This document shows, one piece after another, positions 53,910-63,813 of a stretch of DNA of 64,000 nt; position 1 is the stretch's first letter, and every line of letters begins with the position of its first letter. The DNA is taken from NCBI RefSeq assembly GCF_001595645.1, contig NZ_LNKT01000012.1, forward strand, positions 226,227-290,226. Reading direction: 5' to 3'. The translations under genes were made by a program, and so were the position numbers. The notes beneath the pieces were generated by a model that saw nothing but the letters and a program-made list of their open reading frames with translations, was not told the origin of the DNA and did no database searches. Source of the DNA: Sulfurovum riftiae. Its GTDB lineage: Bacteria; Campylobacterota; Campylobacteria; Campylobacterales; Sulfurovaceae.

Positions 53910-56060
53910 CTACTTTTTGAGCTTATATATTTTACTGTAGGGAGAACTGACAACCAATTCAAACAGGTCTTTATCATATTTTCCAAGTATGAACATCTGT
54001 ACATACATCGAATTGAATGTCTCCCCGTCCATCACGATAAACTGTCCATAACTTTTCATAAACACCACCACATATTGCCCTTCAGCATAGTACGGCTGTG
54101 CCTGTACCTGTGTTTTTCCCTCTTTTGTCATCTGGGTAACGACAAAATGCTTGACCGGTACCTTCTGTTTTCCAAAAAAGAGCTCACCTTTTTTTGTGTC
54201 AAAAACGATCCCGTTGGAGAACTGGAGTATACCCTTGTCATTCTTGATCGCACGTGTCGGGTAGAATACAATTTTCCTCTCTGCTTTTCCTGTAGTGAGG
54301 TCCAGATTTCCAAACAGTGCAACAGTGGGAAAAATATTGAGCATTCTATAGGGAAGATACAAATAAACATCTCTTGTTTTTTGAGGAAGTTTATAGTCAG
54401 CATTTTCCAACTCAGTCAACAGCAGATTGGGATCAGACTGATCTTTTTTTCCGTTTTTAAACAAAGTGGTCGCAACAATAGAATAGTTTGAATCCACATA
54501 GGTTTCAATAGCCAATCGTCCCAGATTTGCCGCAAGCTCTGGCGAAGATGTCTGGAGGATGGAAGAGACGATAAAGTTATCGTAGGTATGTTTACCTCCA
54601 TCAATAAGTGTATTGGTATTGGAGTAGAACCAGATAGGGTAACCATAGTCCCACCAGGCAAGTGTATAATCCTTATTTGTCGATATTTTTTTTAACTGTT
54701 CAAGGTCTTTAACTTCAGAAGCATTCAATACCGTAGGAACTTTGTACCCTATAATATGCTGAATATTGGGTACAAGCAGAACAGTCACCGCAAGAATAGG
54801 CAACGCAACCTTGAGCAGTCTGTTCTTCATGAATTCAGCTATATAAAAAAAGAGATACAGACTGCTGATCGCAGCAACAGGAACGGCATATACCGTAAAA
54901 CGCAATCCTCCGACCAGAGAGAAAAGGCCCACACCTATCAATGGCAATGCAATAATGAATGGTTTGTGTCTTATTACCAAGAGTACATATCCGATCAATG
55001 AAAGAACAAGTCCGATCATTGAACCGGATATACGGTTCGCTACCGTTGAAAGAGGAATAGCCCCGGCTTCCCGCACCGTTTGAACAACCTGATAAAAGTG
55101 CAGACCTTCACTCTCTACACCGCGACTAAGATATCCCACTACATTTCCCAAGATCACCGCAAGCACATTCCCGAACCATAAAAAACCGACAAATGCGATC
55201 ACGGCGAAGACCTGCAACTGCTTTTCATTGAGTTTATCCAACATGATAATGGCAAAAGCCAGTACAAACAGTACAATTCTTATACTGATAGGGATCGTGA
55301 TCATCAAAACAATACTCAACAGTATAGTTGTCCCATAGAGGCTTATGGCTTTTTTGTTAAACGCCCTGGTCTCCTCACGGGAGATCACTCCCAAATGTTC
55401 CAAGAACAGATAGCCTACAGTAACCATAAATACAGCAAAGACAATGGTCATCCCCTGCGGATAAAAATAAGGGTAGATCAAAATGAAGAAGGAGGCCAGT
55501 ACGATACTGAAAAGATCTTTCCTGTAGATCACATGCAGAAGGGAGTAAAAGATGGTAAACTGCAGCAATACAGAGAACATATCAGTGTCATAATAGCCCA
55601 CCATGGTCCGATTGTAGTAACTCCATGCAATTGACCCCAGCAGTGCAGCAAGGAACCCAAGCAAAGTGTTCCCCAGCAAACGTCCTGTCAGAACAATGGG
55701 GATCACTATCAGACTGGAGACAATAGCTGGAAGATAAAGTATGACGCTTTCAAGGGAAAAAGGTGTCCATTTTGTTGCATAGGTTGTCAAGTAAACAAGT
55801 CCGGGACTGGCACTTAACGCACCATGTGCTCTTACAGCATCGGTGGAAACAAAACCATCAAGAATATCCCGTGCTGCGGTAGCGAAAAAATATCCGTCAT
55901 TGGTATTGATCATCAGCTGGCCATTATGATACATCGAGGGCATACCCTCAAACGCCATAGGCCAATACATACGCACACCCATACCGAACAGATAGGCTAC
56001 TATCATAAATAACCACAAGACAGTTGTGTTATTCTCCAAATTCCGATTCTCACTCTTCAT
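53910..56060 (-). CDS. pglB: Oligosaccharyltransferase PglB (STT3 family)
   Basis: 716 residues, with about 13 membrane helices followed by a periplasmic domain. Catalytic features: D55 in NTNDGYFFATAARD, D158/D160 in YYDTDMF, the TVRE motif with E331 in the position of the external-loop glutamate, and WWDYG at 469-473 for sequon binding. It transfers the lipid-linked glycan to asparagine of (D/E)xNxS/T-type sequons. Start overlaps the glycosyltransferase stop by 4 bp. Confidence 0.95.
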   Translation of the reverse strand: MKSENRNLENNTTVLWLFMIVAYLFGMGVRMYWPMAFEGMPSMYHNGQLMINTNDGYFFATAARDILDGFVSTDAVRAHGALSASPGLVYLTTYATKWTPFSLESVILYLPAIVSSLIVIPIVLTGRLLGNTLLGFLAALLGSIAWSYYNRTMVGYYDTDMFSVLLQFTIFYSLLHVIYRKDLFSIVLASFFILIYPYFYPQGMTIVFAVFMVTVGYLFLEHLGVISREETRAFNKKAISLYGTTILLSIVLMITIPISIRIVLFVLAFAIIMLDKLNEKQLQVFAVIAFVGFLWFGNVLAVILGNVVGYLSRGVESEGLHFYQVVQTVREAGAIPLSTVANRISGSMIGLVLSLIGYVLLVIRHKPFIIALPLIGVGLFSLVGGLRFTVYAVPVAAISSLYLFFYIAEFMKNRLLKVALPILAVTVLLVPNIQHIIGYKVPTVLNASEVKDLEQLKKISTNKDYTLAWWDYGYPIWFYSNTNTLIDGGKHTYDNFIVSSILQTSSPELAANLGRLAIETYVDSNYSIVATTLFKNGKKDQSDPNLLLTELENADYKLPQKTRDVYLYLPYRMLNIFPTVALFGNLDLTTGKAERKIVFYPTRAIKNDKGILQFSNGIVFDTKKGELFFGKQKVPVKHFVVTQMTKEGKTQVQAQPYYAEGQYVVVFMKSYGQFIVMDGETFNSMYVQMFILGKYDKDLFELVVSSPYSKIYKLKK

Positions 56061-57211
56061 CTTATCCCTTTTTGCTTCATCAATGACCGATAAAGTGCCA
56101 TATACTGATCCACTACTGTATGAATATCAAACATATTTTCTGCCAAGATTCTACCATTTTTACCCATAACTTCACGTATACCAGAATTTTCTGCAAGATA
56201 CTGTATCTTTTGTGATAAAATTTTTGCATTTCTGACAGGGATCAAATACCCATTATAGCCATCTTCTACAACTTCTCTACACCCTACCGTATCTGTCGTC
56301 ACGATCGGTCTGGCCATTGACGCAGCCTCCAGCAGTGTTCTTGGAACTCCTTCTCTGTAACTGGGGAGCACATAGATATCGCACATCGCGGTCAAATTCA
56401 CTATATCATCCCGGTGACCGAGCCACAGCACTTCTCCCGACCTTAAGAATGCAGCATCTGCACTACTTGGATTCCCCTCATCGATATCCCCTACCAGAAC
56501 AAACTGTACTTTCCCTTCCTTTTTCAGCATCTGTGCCGCCTCATAGAACTCCCGTACACCCTTATCCCAGATCGCACGCGCGACCATCAGGACAACTACT
56601 TTGTCTTTCAAGCCGAGTTTTTCTTTTAAACGCTCTGTTTCAGCAGTATCGATTCGATCCATTGAAAACCGTTCCGTATCGATACCGACACTTTTAATGA
56701 TATGTATCTTCTCTTTACTGATCACACCTTTGTTTCCCAAATATTTCGGATCATCGCTATTCACAAATACAACCCCGTCACTTTGGGAAAAAACAAACGT
56801 ATAAAGTTTCTCTATCACACCCCTGACCATACGGTTTTTCCGTGAATCACTTACATAGAACGACCCCAACCCCTCAACCAGGTTCAAAATAACCGGAACC
56901 GATGCCCATCTGCCGGCGATCGTGCCGTAAATGTTCGGTTTTGCCGTAAACGTATGAAGCATATCAAGATCCAAAGGTTTTAAAGCCCTATAAATATTGT
57001 AGATCGCTTTAAGCTCTTTCATCGGATTCAAACTGGATCGGGAGATCTCATAGGCAACAGGTATGATCCCATATTTTTTAAATGCATCGAACTTGTCTCC
57101 TTTGGGACAAATGGCATAGACTTCATGCCCCTCTTCTCTCAGTCTTTGCATGATCGGCAGACGGAACAGGTAGAGGTTCATGTCAAGATGGGAAAGAAAA
57201 CCTATTTTCAT
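56057..57211 (-). CDS. GT4-family glycosyltransferase, PglA-like
   Basis: 384 residues. GT-B fold starting MKIGFLSHLDMNLYLFRLPIM; the C-terminal nucleotide-sugar site has PSYREGVPRTLLEAASMARPIVTTD (E-x7-E). This is the family of PglA/PglH, which add GalNAc to lipid-linked glycans. It sits next to pglB with ATGA overlaps on both sides. PglA is the closest guess; donor sugar unproven. Confidence 0.8.
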   Translation of the reverse strand: MKIGFLSHLDMNLYLFRLPIMQRLREEGHEVYAICPKGDKFDAFKKYGIIPVAYEISRSSLNPMKELKAIYNIYRALKPLDLDMLHTFTAKPNIYGTIAGRWASVPVILNLVEGLGSFYVSDSRKNRMVRGVIEKLYTFVFSQSDGVVFVNSDDPKYLGNKGVISKEKIHIIKSVGIDTERFSMDRIDTAETERLKEKLGLKDKVVVLMVARAIWDKGVREFYEAAQMLKKEGKVQFVLVGDIDEGNPSSADAAFLRSGEVLWLGHRDDIVNLTAMCDIYVLPSYREGVPRTLLEAASMARPIVTTDTVGCREVVEDGYNGYLIPVRNAKILSQKIQYLAENSGIREVMGKNGRILAENMFDIHTVVDQYMALYRSLMKQKGIR

Positions 57212-58263
57212 GAAGATTCTTTCTCTGCTGCAAAAACAGAATCAACAAATTCTCTGTATTGTGGGAAAAATTTCTGTATGGAGTAGCTGTATGCCTCTTT
57301 TGTACTCTCTTCCGAAAATTTTTCCCGCAAAAGTGTATCTTTATACAGCAATTCCATTTTTTCAATCCATTGCTCTTTTGCAGAAACCAGATACCCGTTC
57401 TTCCCGTCATGTATCACACGACTGTTTTCTCCAATACTGCTACCGACCAGGGGTATACCTGCTGCCAAATACTGGATCAGCTTGAAAGCTGATTTCCCCT
57501 GACTGAAAGCATCCTCATCGAGAGGCATGATGCCGACATGCGCTTTTTTCAGGTAATGCACTTCATTTTCGGGTGACCACTCTACAAACTGCATGGGAAC
57601 ACTCTCTATTGCCCTTCTTTCCAGCTCTTCGGTAGCGATAATACACAGTTCAAACTCTATTTTTTTTGCCAATTCCCGAAATATTTCGGCATGAGATTCA
57701 ATATAACGATAGGTCACCGGCGTACCTATCCAAACAAGGGTGAATGTTTTGTTTTTTTCGGTTGTCTCCCGGTAATCCTCCAGATCGACAACTGTCGGAA
57801 TCTTGATCACTTTGCTATTTAACGGTTTTACCTTGTTTTCCAAAAAATCGTTCGCAACAATGACACCATCTGCCCGCTGCACCAGCTTGTCATACTTTTG
57901 TTTGAGCCAAAATTTATCTTTATAGTTATCCCAGACATTGTCGTCAAAATTTAAAATATACTGCCGGTTTTTCAAAAAAAGTGCTTCAAACCAGTAAGGA
58001 AGATAAGGGAAAAGTTCATATTCGATAACCAGGTTCTTTGATGCTGTCAGTAGTGAAAATATCCGTGACAGATAGGAAAAAAAAGTTTTGACTTTGCTTA
58101 TCGGCCTTTGATGATACAGATCGTACAGGTACCCGCTATACAGAAAAGAACTGATGGATATATTATAGTTTTTATTCAGCATTTTTCTTGCGAACATAAA
58201 ACTGCGATAGCGGCTTGTTGCCCCCGATGACGTATATTTTGTACAGAACATTAAAGATGTCAT
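57208..58263 (-). CDS. GT-B glycosyltransferase
   Basis: 351 residues. N-terminal CTKYTSSGATSRYRSFMFA resembles the donor/acceptor region of GT4-like enzymes. The C-terminal half has LVWIGTPVTYRYIESH, VGIMPLDEDAFSQGKSAFKLIQYLAAGIPLVGS and ends in a helical tail. Donor and acceptor unknown. Linked to both neighbours by 4-bp overlaps. Confidence 0.75.
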   Translation of the reverse strand: MTSLMFCTKYTSSGATSRYRSFMFARKMLNKNYNISISSFLYSGYLYDLYHQRPISKVKTFFSYLSRIFSLLTASKNLVIEYELFPYLPYWFEALFLKNRQYILNFDDNVWDNYKDKFWLKQKYDKLVQRADGVIVANDFLENKVKPLNSKVIKIPTVVDLEDYRETTEKNKTFTLVWIGTPVTYRYIESHAEIFRELAKKIEFELCIIATEELERRAIESVPMQFVEWSPENEVHYLKKAHVGIMPLDEDAFSQGKSAFKLIQYLAAGIPLVGSSIGENSRVIHDGKNGYLVSAKEQWIEKMELLYKDTLLREKFSEESTKEAYSYSIQKFFPQYREFVDSVFAAEKESS

Positions 58264-59006
58264 TCGAACAATCGCCCCATTCCAAATTTTGCAAGTTTTA
58301 ACAAATACACAGGAAAAGCCTTCGATATCCTTTGTCCGTTTTCAACCTTTACAAGCATCTCCTCCGTATATGCGCGAAACCTGCTTTGGGCCGCAAGTCC
58401 TCCTGGTCTAAAAAAAGCAATAGGCTCACTGACATAAAGAGGCTCAAGATGATGAACATTGAAAGCTCTGTACATAAAATCATAATCTGAAGCTATTTTA
58501 TACTGTAAAGCATAAAAACCTATCCGCTCATAAATCTTTTTTGAAACGAACATCGATGGATGAGGTGTAAACGCACCATTGAATCGATTCTCTTCCCGCC
58601 ATCCGGAAACCCGTTCATCCCCATGATAGATATCTGCTGTAAAAATATGCGTATCATAGCATTCAGGAAGATAATGCGCGGCAACTGTTTGAAACGCACT
58701 GTCATAATAATAGTCATCTGCATTTATCATCCCGATGATATCTCCTGTTGCTCTTTCAAGACCTTTGTTCATAGCATGATATAGACCATAATCCCTCTCG
58801 CTCACCCAGTAATCGATCTTATCTTCATACTTTTTGATGATATCCAAAGTGCCGTCTGTTGAACCACCATCAATAATGATATATTCCACATTGTCATACG
58901 ACTGAGATACTACAGACTGTATGGTTTCTTCTATTGTATCAACGGCATTATATGCAACTGTAATAATAGATATCTTTGGACTACTTAAAGGCATTGACCA
59001 CTTCAC
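58260..59006 (-). CDS. GT2-family glycosyltransferase
   Basis: About 248 residues. [42 protein letters not shown] is the GT-A opening, with the metal site as NADDYYYD. It resembles WcaA/WfgS-type transferases. The longest start is a GTG at 59006, overlapping the aminotransferase stop by 26 bp; an ATG at 58997 is a good alternative. Confidence 0.82.
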   Translation of the reverse strand: MKWSMPLSSPKISIITVAYNAVDTIEETIQSVVSQSYDNVEYIIIDGGSTDGTLDIIKKYEDKIDYWVSERDYGLYHAMNKGLERATGDIIGMINADDYYYDSAFQTVAAHYLPECYDTHIFTADIYHGDERVSGWREENRFNGAFTPHPSMFVSKKIYERIGFYALQYKIASDYDFMYRAFNVHHLEPLYVSEPIAFFRPGGLAAQSRFRAYTEEMLVKVENGQRISKAFPVYLLKLAKFGMGRLFE

Positions 59007-60063
59007 ATACTCTTAAAATATCTTCTCTTGTGTGTGCATATGAGATTGGCAAACTCAATGTTGTTTCATGTATCTCTTCACTAATGGGATACTGCCCTGA
59101 CAGAATCCCCTGCAATGCTTGTTGCTTATGAGGAGGGATAGGATAGTGTACTTCTGTTTTAATATCATTTTGCAATAAAAATGTTTTCAATACATCTCTT
59201 TCTTGATGTCTAATATTAAAAATATGATAAACATCAAAATAATCAGGATTTATCACCGGTGTAATCACATACCTATCGAGTTGCTCCAGATATATTTTGG
59301 CAAGTGTTCGTTTATGCTGCGTTATATTTTCAAGTAATTCTAGTTTGATCAATAAAAAACCTGCCTGGACCTCATCTAGTCTTGAGTTATACCCGATATA
59401 GTCATTATAATATTTTTTATGACTACCATAATTTCTAAGAGCTCGTATTTTACCTGCAAATTCGGCATCACTACATGTTATGGCACCGGCATCACCCAAG
59501 GCCCCCAGGTTTTTAGTTGGATAGAAACTAAAGCATCCTATGCCGAAACTGCCGACTTTTTGACCCTTGTATCTTGCCCCATGTGCTTGAGCACAATCTT
59601 CTATGACAGCCAAATCATGCTTACGTGCAATATGCATAATAGGATCCATGTCACATGCTTTACCATATAGATGAACGACCAAAATTGCTTTTGTTGATTT
59701 AGAGATCTTGTTCTCTATTTTGGCAGGATCAATTGTATACGATTGGATGTTCGGTTCAACTAAAACCGGTTTATAACCACTTCTTACGATAGCTAAGATT
59801 GTAGCAATATATGTATTTGAGGGGACAATAACTTCACTACCTTTGGGGAAATCACAAGCATCCAGTGCCAGAATAAGCGCATCTAAGCCCGAGGCTACAC
59901 CTATACAGAAACCCGTATTGCAATAATGGGCAAATTTTTCTTCAAACCTTGTCACATTATTACCGAGTATATACCATCCACTTTTCAAAAAGGCATCAAA
60001 ACTTTCTGAATACCTCTCAAAAAGTATTTCATTCACTTTTCTAAGATTTTCATATTCGATCAT
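58981..60063 (-). CDS. DegT-family sugar 3-aminotransferase, FdtB-like
   Basis: 360 residues. PLP lysine K184 in [18 protein letters not shown] and [14 protein letters not shown]. This sequence pattern fits FdtB/QdtB-type 3-aminotransferases that act after an FdtA/QdtA ketoisomerase, and exactly such a gene is immediately upstream (4-bp overlap). The likely product is dTDP-3-amino-3,6-dideoxyhexose (Fuc3N or Qui3N). No rmlA/rmlB or N-acetyltransferase is visible in the window. Confidence 0.82.
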   Translation of the reverse strand: MIEYENLRKVNEILFERYSESFDAFLKSGWYILGNNVTRFEEKFAHYCNTGFCIGVASGLDALILALDACDFPKGSEVIVPSNTYIATILAIVRSGYKPVLVEPNIQSYTIDPAKIENKISKSTKAILVVHLYGKACDMDPIMHIARKHDLAVIEDCAQAHGARYKGQKVGSFGIGCFSFYPTKNLGALGDAGAITCSDAEFAGKIRALRNYGSHKKYYNDYIGYNSRLDEVQAGFLLIKLELLENITQHKRTLAKIYLEQLDRYVITPVINPDYFDVYHIFNIRHQERDVLKTFLLQNDIKTEVHYPIPPHKQQALQGILSGQYPISEEIHETTLSLPISYAHTREDILRVCEVVNAFK

Positions 60064-60422
60064 GGATATTCTTTATCAATATAGTCATTTACGTCATAAT
60101 ATTCGGAAGCAAATACCAACAGGGTTGAACCATCAGTAAAATGATCCATGGTATGCCAGTCATGGGGCTCTACGATAAGACACTTATCAGGTTGGCTCAG
60201 CACAAAGACTTGTTCTTCTTTTCCATTGTTTACATATACTTCACAACTTCCACCAAGACAAACCAATGCCTGGACAGTCTTTTTATGCCTATGCCCACCT
60301 CTCTTTGCACAAACATCATATACGTAATAAAATCTTTTAATTTCAAAAGGGAGAACCTTCTCAATAATTGTCAATTTTCCCCGTTCATCTCCAAATGTCG
60401 GGAGATCAATAAAATAAGCCAT
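60060..60422 (-). CDS. FdtA/QdtA-family dTDP-4-oxo-6-deoxyglucose 3,4-ketoisomerase
   Basis: 120-residue cupin. [27 protein letters not shown], then [27 protein letters not shown] and [11 protein letters not shown], which hold the active-site histidines. It moves the keto group from C4 to C3 ahead of the aminotransferase. FdtA and QdtA differ in stereochemistry and cannot be separated by eye. Confidence 0.87.
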   Translation of the reverse strand: MAYFIDLPTFGDERGKLTIIEKVLPFEIKRFYYVYDVCAKRGGHRHKKTVQALVCLGGSCEVYVNNGKEEQVFVLSQPDKCLIVEPHDWHTMDHFTDGSTLLVFASEYYDVNDYIDKEYP

Positions 60423-60426
60423 TTTT

Positions 60427-61374
60427 TTACCCTATTAACTTTTTTAAAGAGTATACATTATATGTACCAGTTAATTTACGTTTGATATATCTCAATCCGT
60501 CTTTCCAATGAAACGATCTCTTTTTAACTATGCCATTATAATCATTAATATTATCTATTTTTTTTAATTGCTGTGAAATATCTTGCAAATGTTTGATATA
60601 AGGTACATACAGCCTTTGAATATTCTCTTCCCCAATTTTGCACGGGCCCATCGATACGCGGTTATTTTCTAAAAAGTCGAAATTCTGGAAATGATAGAAG
60701 ATCAAATCAAAATTTTTACTTGCCAGATCATATGACTGGATATTCCATGGGGCCACCCCTCCTCCAGGGTGTACTAACACATGTACACCATGAAAGCGCT
60801 CTGTCCAATCATCAAGATACTTTTGATCACCGAACTTCCCATCTTCGTGTCGTGCATAACACCAATCAATGCATGCTTCTCTCCACCAGTTCAACACTGT
60901 ATTTCCGTTTATGTCGTTTTTAAAGGTCATGAACTGTACACAGTATTTTCCGCTAATATCACTAAAGTCACATTCCGGTGTATATTTATGCTCTGTTATC
61001 AAAACAGAGTCATCCCCCATTTCTTCAATAAGTACAGCTGGATTACTATAAAAATAGATATCTGCATCAAGATACGTACAACTTGGGAGATCATACTTTT
61101 CTATACAATATTTTATGGTTGATGGCGTACATGTCCAACAATACTCCCCTATACTCCTACTATCTTTAATAGCAAGTAATGCATCATCTTCAAACTCTTC
61201 CAATGAGATCACTGTAACATAGTCTAATCTCAACCTATTTAATAGATCATATGACGTATCATCAAATGCAAAAATATATAAATGAAATTTTTCACTATGC
61301 TTTTTTAATGATTCATACATTGCTAAACCGCGTGTTACATAATTACTATTAAAAAGGGTACAATAATTATACAT
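60427..61374 (-). CDS. Putative GT-A (GT8-like) glycosyltransferase
   Basis: 315 residues. YNYCTLFNSNYVTRGLAMYESLKKH at the N-terminus and a clear DxD in CTYLDADIYFYSNP (about 96-100) point to a nucleotide-diphosphate-sugar transferase. QFMTFKNDINGNTVLNWWREACIDWC and GDQKYLDDWTERF are typical of a GT8-like putative transferase group. Donor unknown. The stop is 4 bp before fdtA, and the start overlaps the methyltransferase stop by 8 bp. Visibly more AT-rich than the pgl core. Confidence 0.65.
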   Translation of the reverse strand: MYNYCTLFNSNYVTRGLAMYESLKKHSEKFHLYIFAFDDTSYDLLNRLRLDYVTVISLEEFEDDALLAIKDSRSIGEYCWTCTPSTIKYCIEKYDLPSCTYLDADIYFYSNPAVLIEEMGDDSVLITEHKYTPECDFSDISGKYCVQFMTFKNDINGNTVLNWWREACIDWCYARHEDGKFGDQKYLDDWTERFHGVHVLVHPGGGVAPWNIQSYDLASKNFDLIFYHFQNFDFLENNRVSMGPCKIGEENIQRLYVPYIKHLQDISQQLKKIDNINDYNGIVKKRSFHWKDGLRYIKRKLTGTYNVYSLKKLIG

Positions 61375-62095
61375 CCTTCACCTTTCTAGCCAAAACAATA
61401 TTATCCAGATACAAATCATTATTTTTAGGTAAGATTTTTGATAAGACCATACCAATAAGATTAATAGGTGCCATTACAATCAACATGATCAATAAGTTTA
61501 TATATATACTCTGTGTTAAGGTTGTTTTATAAATATAGTCATTAAGTAGTTGAAAAATCACTTCGAGTCCGTTATTACTTTTTCTGTACTCACTAACTTC
61601 AAATCCATTTTCACTTAAAATATATTTTAACCCGAAAGATGAATATCTTGCATAATCATAGGGCTGTTCATGTTCATCCCACACAAACGGCACACTTAAC
61701 AAAAAGAATCCCTCTAATTTTACTACCCTATTAATCTCTTTTAAAAATTGGTTTGGGTTAAAAACATGTTCAAATACCTGGTTTGACATTACACTGTCAA
61801 AATATTTATCTTCAAAAGGAATTTTTTCTCCATCGTAAAAAACATCAGCATATTTATGTTCTCTTTCCCCTCCATCATCTATTTCGAGTCCAATATATTC
61901 TTCTACATCACATAATTTCTTATAGGGTTTAGTACCACAGCCCACATCTAGTAATTTACCATTTAGAGAAGGGGTCAATTCCGATATATTTTGGTACAAA
62001 CCTTTTCTGGCAAAATAAAAGGGATTCACAAACAGTCCCAGTATTGTTGGCCGAAACTGTTCTTCTCTGTAAAATTGTTTTACTTTTTTCAGCAT
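61367..62095 (-). CDS. Class I SAM-dependent methyltransferase
   Basis: 242 residues. SAM-binding motif LLDVGCGTKPYKKL (about 49-62) and post-motif FDSVMSNQVFEHVFNP. The C-terminal part has hydrophobic segments (LLIMLIVMAPINLIGMVL), so it may attach to the membrane. It probably methylates a sugar of the glycan. Overlaps the next upstream gene by 7 bp. Confidence 0.8.
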   Translation of the reverse strand: MLKKVKQFYREEQFRPTILGLFVNPFYFARKGLYQNISELTPSLNGKLLDVGCGTKPYKKLCDVEEYIGLEIDDGGEREHKYADVFYDGEKIPFEDKYFDSVMSNQVFEHVFNPNQFLKEINRVVKLEGFFLLSVPFVWDEHEQPYDYARYSSFGLKYILSENGFEVSEYRKSNNGLEVIFQLLNDYIYKTTLTQSIYINLLIMLIVMAPINLIGMVLSKILPKNNDLYLDNIVLARKVKDV

Positions 62096-62892
62096 TTTCT
62101 CTCCATAATAAAACCCTTAAATACAACTTCTTTGTCTTCGCCATCTGCACCTTTAAATTTTTCAACCAGACCGTAACCTTGTTTTTCAAAATACTTTATA
62201 AACTCTAACTCATTAAAAAACCAACATGGATAGCTAGCTTCATAAATATCGGGTGTGACAACTTGAAGTTTTATTTCATCGTTACCTTTTTTACTGAATG
62301 GTGTCCTATCTATCAATATGTATTCAAAATCATTTCTTAATATATCTTCTAGTAATTCATATGGTTTCTCTATGTATTGCAGCACACTGGACAACAGTAA
62401 TACATCTGGTCTTTCTTTTATTATACATTCATCTACATCATAAAAAAACTTCAATCTATCATCTTCAAATTCCTCTTTGCCAGTATCTACAAAATGCTTT
62501 TGCTCAACTATATTCCAGGTGACATTCTTAAGTTTATCTAAAAACTTTTTATTTTGATAGTATGTACTTCCTAAGCTCCCTCCCAAATCAAGCACTGCTA
62601 GTTCTCCTTCCATTTTGGCAGCACAAAACATCAAACCACTTAATAAAGGCCAAGAATATTGTACTGCATCAAATATTACACCATCCCTCTCATAAGCAGC
62701 TTCACCCTTTTTTACTTTTAATAATGCATTTTTTACCGTTTGAAGAATCTCATCAGCATCATAGCCATTTGAATCTTTTTTGGCCTGTTGCCAAGTACCG
62801 TAATTACCTTTCCAACCATATTTATGATTTCTAAACTTGTTGAAAGCATCCATTAAAATGGGAGGAGTCAGTTGCTTAATTAATGTTTTCAT
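62089..62892 (-). CDS. Methyltransferase of the TIGR04325 type
   Basis: 267 residues. KYGWKGNYGTWQQAKKDSNGYD at the N-terminus, LDLGGSLGSTYYQ as SAM loop and DVLLLSSVLQYIEKPYELLEDIL are characteristic of this family. It occurs almost only in polysaccharide and glycan clusters. Substrate unknown. The 4-bp overlap with the upstream glycosyltransferase shows cotranscription. Confidence 0.75.
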   Translation of the reverse strand: MKTLIKQLTPPILMDAFNKFRNHKYGWKGNYGTWQQAKKDSNGYDADEILQTVKNALLKVKKGEAAYERDGVIFDAVQYSWPLLSGLMFCAAKMEGELAVLDLGGSLGSTYYQNKKFLDKLKNVTWNIVEQKHFVDTGKEEFEDDRLKFFYDVDECIIKERPDVLLLSSVLQYIEKPYELLEDILRNDFEYILIDRTPFSKKGNDEIKLQVVTPDIYEASYPCWFFNELEFIKYFEKQGYGLVEKFKGADGEDKEVVFKGFIMERKC

Positions 62893-63782
62893 AAAAATTT
62901 CCGTAATAATCTTTGTTTGGTTTTCTGCAAAAACGTCTTTTTAAAAGATTTAAAAAAAATTTCTATTCTGTTTTTAGCATATACATCTTCTTTTATACTG
63001 ATTCTCTTCAATCTATATTGATTAGTAAGATCATTCTTGAAAATATCTGTAGTACCACAATGCGTTCCACTCTCGTCATTACCAATATTTTCTATATAGG
63101 ATTTACCGGGATACAAAGTAAGCATACCTTTTAAAAATGCACTCATATACCATCTTACTGCCCAAGAATTATTTTTACCTTTTATCTGATCTTTTAACAT
63201 TTGTGTATACTCATAACTACCATTGAAATCAGCTTCTTTTTCTAACTTTCTTGATTTTAGTTCCTCAAGTAGTTTTTGACCATCTGCTTCAAAGATTTTC
63301 CATCTATCTTTCCATGTAGCCCATCCCCAGCAATCTGCACCTTTTATAAAAAAGGTTTCTGGTAAATCTTTAATTGGATATATATATGCATGTATAGAAG
63401 CTACGTTTGTATTATTTTCATACATTTTAAGAGACTCATTCATAAATCTCAAAAAGTAGGGACTCGTGATCAAATCATCTTCAAGAACAATGATTTTCCC
63501 ATATTCATTTACTACTTTAGTAACTCCATCTATAATAGAGTCTGCAAGTCCCCAGTTTTTTTCTCGTTCTACAATAGTCACTTTTTTAAAACCATCTATA
63601 GTTTTAAGATATTCACGAACTTCACTCACACTTTTTTGTGCTTCTTCATTTTTAGCCGCATCACTATAAACAAACAATTCACTCTCGCTTGCCAATTCAT
63701 TTTTTTGTAATGCTTCTACTGTTTGTTCTGTATGCCAGGGGCGATTATATACAAAAAGAACTACTGGTGATAAATTATCCAT
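62889..63782 (-). CDS. Glycosyltransferase, GT-A fold (sugar transferase-like)
   Basis: 297 residues. PVVLFVYNRPWHTEQTVEALQKNELA opens the GT-A fold. KIIVLEDDLITSPYFLRFMNESL carries the acidic metal motif (EDD). ADCWGWATWKDRWKIFE is typical of a family found in O-antigen and glycan loci. Donor unknown. GGGAGA ribosome site. Confidence 0.75.
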   Translation of the reverse strand: MDNLSPVVLFVYNRPWHTEQTVEALQKNELASESELFVYSDAAKNEEAQKSVSEVREYLKTIDGFKKVTIVEREKNWGLADSIIDGVTKVVNEYGKIIVLEDDLITSPYFLRFMNESLKMYENNTNVASIHAYIYPIKDLPETFFIKGADCWGWATWKDRWKIFEADGQKLLEELKSRKLEKEADFNGSYEYTQMLKDQIKGKNNSWAVRWYMSAFLKGMLTLYPGKSYIENIGNDESGTHCGTTDIFKNDLTNQYRLKRISIKEDVYAKNRIEIFFKSFKKTFLQKTKQRLLRKFL

Positions 63783-63813
63783 TTACTATTATCTCCCAAT
63801 TTAAGATGTTATC

